Assembly: GCF_900111115.1 (NCBI RefSeq) | Contig: NZ_FOGD01000007.1 | Span: forward strand, 1 to 64,000 | Reading direction: 5' to 3' | Origin: Giesbergeria anulus | GTDB lineage: Bacteria; Pseudomonadota; Gammaproteobacteria; Burkholderiales; Burkholderiaceae_C | Length of the DNA stretch: 64,000 nt | In this document: positions 60,000 to 64,000 of the stretch, piece after piece | How the letters are laid out: each line of letters begins with the position of its first letter | Position numbering within the stretch: the stretch's first letter is position 1 | Notes under the pieces: model-generated | What the model was told of the DNA's origin: nothing | Databases searched by the model: none | Seen by the model: only the letters and a program-made list of their open reading frames with translations | Translations under genes and position numbers: made by a program

Positions 60000-61118
60000 T
60001 CACTTTGTCACATCAACCCGGACGGGCATCATAAAACCAATCCAGTCCTTCATTACCTTATCGGTATCGAGCGGATCGGAATGCAATACCACCTTACCTT
60101 TCAGCACATCAGCATCATCGATATAAATATCAACCTTGCCTGTTTCGACACAAGAAACTGCGTTGATCAGCATCTTCCCGTTGAAGGGAAAAGTAACCTC
60201 ACTAGCAACCAGTGTTGATTCAACGCTGAATTTTTCGCGCTGCTCACCATCGACAGATTGCACCGTAACCCCATCTTTGGAAAAGACAAGGGCGGCGTAT
60301 GCAGAATCTGAAGCGGCAGTGACTCTATTCACCGCACGAACCAGCTCATCCCGATCTAGGACAGCTTGTGCATAGCGATTTTTACCGGGCATGGCTTTGC
60401 GCCAAGTTGGGTAAGTACCACCAATCAGCGTCACCAGCCATTTGGTTCTGTCAGTGCTAAACAGAAGGCGCATTTTGTCACCCTGACCAATCATTTCCAC
60501 CGAGAATTCACTCTCACCGAAGACGGTGTGAATGGCCTCAGCGGTAGAGATAGGCAGAATGAAGTTTGCGGATGGATGCGCTGCAATGTCAGTTTTGACA
60601 GTGCAGAGCCTAATCCCGTCTGTACCAACGAGCCGCAAAACACCCTCGTCTGACTCGAAACGCACGCCCATCAAGAAGACACGCACATCGTTTTTCGCAG
60701 CGTAGTTCAAAGGGCCATCCAGCAACTTCGACAGTTTGCTTCCTTGAGTAGAAAACAATTTCTGTTTAAGAAGCGGAACAGTGCCAAAGAGCGAATCTGC
60801 TTCGCCATCGTAGGGATGAAGAAGCCTGATTCTTGCACCAGCAAAGCTGATAACAATTCCACTATCCACTTTCTTAAAGGTGCAGTCCGTGCTATCGGAC
60901 ACACCATTGAAAATAGCGAGAATCTGTTTCTGAGACAAAGATGCACTGCAATTTTCGACAGAACCCTTCGTGGGTACGTCAATTATTACAGCACCCTCCA
61001 TTGAGGATGCCTTCACATAGACCGAGTTGTGCTTGATTTCAATGGCACAGATTCCTTTGTTGACAGCCTTCATCGCCTGCTTCATAGCGGCGCGCAAATT
61101 ACCAATAGTTGTTTTCAT
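60000..61118 (-). CDS. DnaN-like DNA polymerase sliding clamp
   Basis: A 372-aa protein of the usual beta-clamp length. Clamp-type blocks in all three domains: MKTTIGNLRAAMKQ and SLSQKQIL; GVRFESDEGVLRLVGTDGIR (LxxVATDGHR equivalent); and FNGKMLINAVSCVETGKVDI followed by a C-terminal IGFMMPVRV that replaces the LMPMRL end of chromosomal DnaN. The hydrophobic-pocket end is therefore divergent. A plasmid-borne clamp could recruit the host replicase to plasmid replication or act in an anti-defence role; this is inference. Leader copy 16 precedes it. Confidence 0.75.
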   Translation of the reverse strand: MKTTIGNLRAAMKQAMKAVNKGICAIEIKHNSVYVKASSMEGAVIIDVPTKGSVENCSASLSQKQILAIFNGVSDSTDCTFKKVDSGIVISFAGARIRLLHPYDGEADSLFGTVPLLKQKLFSTQGSKLSKLLDGPLNYAAKNDVRVFLMGVRFESDEGVLRLVGTDGIRLCTVKTDIAAHPSANFILPISTAEAIHTVFGESEFSVEMIGQGDKMRLLFSTDRTKWLVTLIGGTYPTWRKAMPGKNRYAQAVLDRDELVRAVNRVTAASDSAYAALVFSKDGVTVQSVDGEQREKFSVESTLVASEVTFPFNGKMLINAVSCVETGKVDIYIDDADVLKGKVVLHSDPLDTDKVMKDWIGFMMPVRVDVTK

Positions 61119-61213
61119 AAAAGCCTTTCAAGAATTCCCTACAAAGGGTGTTAAGAAAGGATTGGCATTCGCCTTTTCTGTAGCCTCGACTGAAAATACA
61201 GAAAAATGAATGC
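61119..61213 (-). promoter_or_regulatory. Leader RNA copy 16
   Basis: Minus strand: long stem GCATTC..TTTTTCTGTA paired with TACAGAAAA..GAATGC, CCTTTC, TTAACACC, CCC/GGG mini-hairpin, GAAAGG, ATG. Confidence 0.7.
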
Positions 61214-61256
61214 GGTGTTGAAAGCAAGGTTTTTACACCTTGCTTTCTTCGATAAA

Positions 61257-61553
61257 TCAAGTCGCCAGCCGTTTTAACTGGATGGACGACTCTTTCACTG
61301 GCATCCAGTGCGAACTCCACTTGAGCATGTAGCGGTAGCCACTTGCATAAAGGGCAGTCATTGGATTGGGCAGATAAAGCCCCGTGACCAAGAACGTCCT
61401 CTCCATGTCAGCAGCTTCGTCACCGTCACAGCCCAAATAGATCACTTCGTCACCGACATTGAAGGCCAGTTCTTTTCCGTTTTCAGGAGCGAATGGCTTT
61501 TTTTTATCATGCTCTTTTATGACTTCTAGTATCCAGTCGTGGTGGCTACTCAT
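61257..61553 (-). CDS. Hypothetical 98-aa protein
   Basis: Starts MSSHHDWILEVIKEHDKKKP, with FNVGDEVIYLGCDGDEAADM, an SH3-like strand pattern. A GTG three codons earlier overlaps the stop of the upstream gene, which is an equally possible start. Unrecognised. Confidence 0.5.
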   Translation of the reverse strand: MSSHHDWILEVIKEHDKKKPFAPENGKELAFNVGDEVIYLGCDGDEAADMERTFLVTGLYLPNPMTALYASGYRYMLKWSSHWMPVKESSIQLKRLAT

Positions 61554-61561
61554 AAGGCACA

Positions 61562-61897
61562 CTAGAGCAGATTCGGAAGGATCAGATCAGATTCAGCACA
61601 GCGAGCAATTGATGTTTGCAGTGCCATCTTGCTTTTTGCACGGTGAATCTTATTGATAGGTAGGCGGGAGCCAGATCGCATAAAAGTCGCATCCGAGTGA
61701 AATTTCGCGTTCACCCGAATCTCGTGCATTTTTTCAGAAGAAACCCCACCGTTGTAATTCCGAGGCGAACGCACAACTGCTTGTCCACCCGAATGCTTGC
61801 TGCGAAAAGTGATTTCCCCTTCGATCATTTCAAACCCATAGCCAAAGAAAACTACCTTGAGCCACTTTTCATTTTTCCGACGAATTGTTCGAGACAT
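61562..61897 (-). CDS. Hypothetical 111-aa protein
   Basis: Starts MSRTIRRKNEKWLKVVFFGY; basic, unrecognised. GAAAGGA precedes ATG in leader copy 17. First gene of a two-gene unit with the 98-aa protein. Confidence 0.5.
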   Translation of the reverse strand: MSRTIRRKNEKWLKVVFFGYGFEMIEGEITFRSKHSGGQAVVRSPRNYNGGVSSEKMHEIRVNAKFHSDATFMRSGSRLPINKIHRAKSKMALQTSIARCAESDLILPNLL

Positions 61898-61993
61898 ATT
61901 TTCCTTTCAAAATTTCCCTAAAAAGGGTGTTGAGAAAGGATTGGCATTCGCCTTTTCTGTAGCCTCCAGTGAAAGATACAGAAAAATGAATGC
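61898..61993 (-). promoter_or_regulatory. Leader RNA copy 17
   Basis: Nearly identical to copy 16: GCATTC/GAATGC and TTTTCTGTA/TACAGAAAA stems, CCTTTC, TCAACACC, CCC/GGG, GAAAGG. Confidence 0.7.
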
Positions 61994-62046
61994 TAAAAAG
62001 GCAAGGCATAAAAGCCTTGCCCTTTCAAATCAAAGAGTCGTCAGTT

Positions 62047-62226
62047 TTATTCCGACGATACTTTGCTCGACATGAGATTGGATTCCCAAGTCAACATGAG
62101 GTCTTGTCCACCAGCGAACAAAGTGGTCAGCGCCCCCGGACTTTGCAATCCTGACAGCAAAAGTGCCATCCCAAGATCATTACGGGTTGTTCCGACTTCA
62201 GCATTATTTTCTTCACTCTGACTCAT
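62047..62226 (-). CDS. Hypothetical 59-aa protein
   Basis: Starts MSQSEENNAEVGTTRNDLGM and ends LMSSKVSSE. GAAGGAG lies inside the end of the upstream frame and the ATG overlaps its TGA region, so it is coupled to the amber-interrupted gene. Unrecognised. Confidence 0.55.
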   Translation of the reverse strand: MSQSEENNAEVGTTRNDLGMALLLSGLQSPGALTTLFAGGQDLMLTWESNLMSSKVSSE

Positions 62227-62527
62227 TATTTTCTCCTTCGACTTTCAAAAGTACCTCATATGCAAACACAGAGGCATCGGATGTTGAGTCACCCAGTTCG
62301 TTCAGCAGCTTTTCGACTACCTCAACGAGTTTCGGAGACTACGCGATCAGACGAGCGTTAGCTTGTCCTAGCCCCATAGTCTCAGCAGTGTGGATGCAAT
62401 GTCCATTTGCAGTGGTGATCTGTGCAACAGCCACACCACCAACGACAGGCCCAACGGCAACATCAATAGCTGATTCGCCGTAATTCCAGACAGCCCAAGG
62501 GTCAGCCGTGAATTTCTTTTTAACCAT
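62213..62527 (-). pseudogene. Conserved plasmid protein interrupted by an in-frame amber codon
   Basis: Starts MVKKKFTADPWAVWNYGESA and reaches QANARLIA, then TAG (62339-62341), then continues in frame for 41 codons (SPKLVEVVEKLLNELGDS...) to TGA. The ANARLIA-x-SPxLxEVVEKLL pattern is the usual C-terminus of a common phage/plasmid protein type (ANARLIAAAPELLEAL), so the TAG interrupts one protein. CAG to TAG is the simplest change. The downstream gene still starts within its 3' end. Either a recent nonsense mutation, a suppressed codon or a sequence error. Confidence 0.65.
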
Positions 62528-62628
62528 AAGTGGCATTCCTTTCGGTGCCCCAGCGAAGGGGGGTTGAGAAGGGATGGGCGCAAACGCCTTTCCTGTAGGC
62601 TCACAAACAAGCGAACACACAGGAAAGA
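62528..62628 (-). promoter_or_regulatory. Leader RNA copy 18
   Basis: Minus strand: CTTTCCTGTG/TACAGGAAAG stem-loop, CCCTTCTCAACC box, CCCC-ttcgct-GGGG mini-hairpin, GAAAGGA. More GC-rich and longer than the others. Confidence 0.55.
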
Positions 62629-62690
62629 CAGATTGACTTGGGAGTAGCAGTGGACGCGCAGCACACCCCAAGCGGGATGGCTTGCTTCTA

Positions 62691-62720
62691 TTGACATTCC
62701 GCAATTGCGGATAGCTGTAT
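62691..62720 (+). promoter_or_regulatory. TTGACA promoter with TTCCGCAATTGCGG element, copy 4
   Basis: TTGACA (62691-62696) and CTGTAT (62715-62720) flank the palindromic TTCCGCAATTGCGG (62697-62710). This fits a + strand promoter for the PAP2 gene with an operator in the spacer; on the other side it is also upstream of the amber-interrupted gene. Confidence 0.45.
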
Positions 62721-62840
62721 TGAACCAGAAAAAGTAGCAATTCCGCCGGTCGAAAGATGCTTCATTCATAGCACTTTTCGCGTCGTTTGAGTGCTTTACT
62801 GCACAGAAGATACGGGGCATCGCAACCGGAAAAAATTTCA

Positions 62841-63524
62841 ATGGCATCACATCACCGCATCTTGGCAGCCGCCACAGTGGCCTTTACCGCGCTATCAGCA
62901 AGCGCGCTTGCACAAGCTGGCTGTATCACGACAGGGTTCACTCCAACACTGCCCGCCCCGCCCGCAGACGACTGGGCGGATGCACAGCGATTGAAGTTGA
63001 TGCAGGAATTGCGAACGCCAGAGCGGGTTGCCGCGATCAGAGCAGAAGAATACGACCCGACACCCAAGTTTTGGGCTGCTGCCGGGTTGCAAGCGAAAGA
63101 TCACCCTGAGCTTGAACGCCAGATCACGGTGGCGCAAAAAGAAGCGGAAAAAATCACTTTGATTTTGAAAGATTTCTATGCCCGCAAACGTCCCAACACC
63201 GCTGATAGCAGCTTGAGCACCGTGGTATCCGTGCCCTGGCACGCATCGTACCCCAGCGGCCATGCAACGCAGTCCATGCTCACGGCGTTCGTACTAGGGG
63301 CCGCCGTACCCAGTGCAGCCCCAGCGCTCAAGCACCTAGCCATTGATGTGGCCCACGGACGCGAAATTGCTGGCCTGCACTACGCCAGCGACACGCAAGC
63401 TGGCTTTGAGCTGGCACGGCAAATCTGGGATGCCTTAGATGCAGCTTGCAAACCCAAAGCATTACCGAAATACCACATTGCAGAGTTTGAGCGCGACGCC
63501 TTGCCTCAAATTTTTCAACCTTGA
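62841..63524 (+). CDS. PAP2-family acid phosphatase
   Basis: A 227-aa protein with a signal peptide (ALSASALAQA) and the three phosphatase motifs: KDFYARKRPN (KxxxxxxRP), YPSGHAT (PSGH) and REIAGLHYASD (SRxxxxxHxxxD). It is probably a periplasmic class A-type non-specific phosphatase or lipid phosphatase. The SD is weak. Its function for a plasmid is unclear; it is more GC-rich than the small genes beside it. Confidence 0.8.
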   Translation: MASHHRILAAATVAFTALSASALAQAGCITTGFTPTLPAPPADDWADAQRLKLMQELRTPERVAAIRAEEYDPTPKFWAAAGLQAKDHPELERQITVAQKEAEKITLILKDFYARKRPNTADSSLSTVVSVPWHASYPSGHATQSMLTAFVLGAAVPSAAPALKHLAIDVAHGREIAGLHYASDTQAGFELARQIWDALDAACKPKALPKYHIAEFERDALPQIFQP

Positions 63525-63608
63525 ATGCTTGCGTGAAGAGCATTTGACTTCACTCCATCGTCAAGTAATCTTGATTTGTAGCCACTTTATTCACTGAAAG
63601 GAAACCTC

Positions 63609-64000
63609 ATGGCCGACAAAATTTTTCATCTGATTGAACAAGATGGCACCCGCCGCCTGATTCAGGCCCAAAACGAAGGTGCGGCGTTGTTGCACGCGCT
63701 TGGTGCGAAACTGAAAATCGAGGCAGCTAGTGCTGTAGATACCGTCAAACTGATCGGCGAAGGTATCTCGCTGGAAGTTGTCCCCAGCGAAACAGTTGCG
63801 CGCAAAATTTTTCAACTGACTGAAGAAAACGGCACCCTCCGCCTGATTCAGGCCAAAAATGAAAGCGTGGCGCTGCTGCACGCGATTGGCGCGAAACTGA
63901 AAATCGAGGAGGCCAGTGCTGTAGATACCGTGAAACTGATGGGCGAAGGTCTTTCGCTGGAAGTTGTCCCCAGCGAATCCGTCACGCCCCGCAAACGCCG
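63609..64000 (+). CDS. Tandem-repeat protein, cut by the right edge
   Basis: Begins MADKIFHLIEQDGTRRLIQA after AAAGGA. The visible ~130 residues consist of two 62-residue units (first from residue 4, second from residue 66), about 80 percent identical, each with an RLIQAxNE...ALLHAxGAKLKIE and a VKLxGEGxSLEVVPSE block. More units may follow. The unit resembles a small plasmid protein family of unknown function; internal duplication is evident at DNA level too. Confidence 0.6.
   Translation, partial: MADKIFHLIEQDGTRRLIQAQNEGAALLHALGAKLKIEAASAVDTVKLIGEGISLEVVPSETVARKIFQLTEENGTLRLIQAKNESVALLHAIGAKLKIEEASAVDTVKLMGEGLSLEVVPSESVTPRKR

Overview
The window reads as part of a large conjugative plasmid (or a plasmid-like integrative element) of a betaproteobacterium, probably Burkholderiales. 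This host guess is inference: it rests on the R64-like thin-pilus (pil) cluster, the Trb/VirB-type secretion genes and the moderate GC content; no chromosomal housekeeping gene or rRNA/tRNA is present. No replication initiator, relaxase, VirD4 coupling protein or ParA is visible, so these must lie outside the window if the element has them.

Layout. 1-530: end of an unrecognised gene followed by five direct short repeats that look like a transposon end, which truncates a small peptide gene. 627-1540: promoter, about 880 nt of densely structured non-coding sequence and a Rho-independent terminator on the + strand, a candidate large structured RNA. 1541-3150: AT-rich, gene-free DNA with five copies of a 20-bp palindrome, a possible origin or centromere. 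3152-10630: P-loop kinase, Rha-like regulator, DUF6927-like protein, metal-binding/RDF-like protein, RecG-like helicase and small genes. 10887-19418: a 1632-aa DarB-like methylase-helicase, a DUF932 protein and small secreted or membrane proteins. 19479-24474: tyrosine recombinase, lipoprotein, VirB10-VirB9-VirB8 and DsbC. 24755-31320: a frameshifted YafO-like toxin with an unknown partner, a secreted CAP protein, a Cys-rich repeat protein (called gene X here), a cas-less CRISPR mini-array, a MazEF pair and an Rpn-family nuclease. 31393-43151: thin-pilus cluster (pilV, lipoprotein, pilS, pilR, pilQ, pilP, pilO, pilN, pilL, transglycosylase). 43419-50233: VirB6-VirB5-VirB4-VirB3-VirB2-VirB11. 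50355-62527: NERD protein, ParB-like protein, DNA methyltransferase, RadC, HigBA, a DnaN-like sliding clamp and many small plasmid genes. 62841-64000: PAP2 phosphatase and an internally repeated protein.

How it works together (inference). The two VirB blocks and the pil cluster would build the conjugation channel and a thin pilus for mating. DarB-like protein, RadC, methyltransferase, RecG-like helicase, DUF932 and NERD proteins look like an establishment and anti-defence set. MazEF, HigBA and the broken YafO-like unit are stability modules. Three plasmid-wide signals tie the element together: (i) a 20-bp palindrome, ACCGGCCAAATTTGGCCGGT, present 16 times between genes; (ii) a repeated 5' leader RNA in about 17 units, in which a CTCC-type sequence can pair with the Shine-Dalgarno of the following gene; (iii) a TTCCGCARTTGCGG element upstream of four transcription units, including the CRISPR array.

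The most striking observation is the CRISPR mini-array at 29299-29506. It has type I-F-like 28-bp repeats and three 32-bp spacers, with no cas genes in the window. All three spacers match, with mostly synonymous differences, the coding sequence of gene X next to the array, and each matching site in gene X carries the I-F CC PAM. This suggests a plasmid-borne guide cassette, dependent on host Cas proteins, aimed at the gene X homologue of rival related plasmids.
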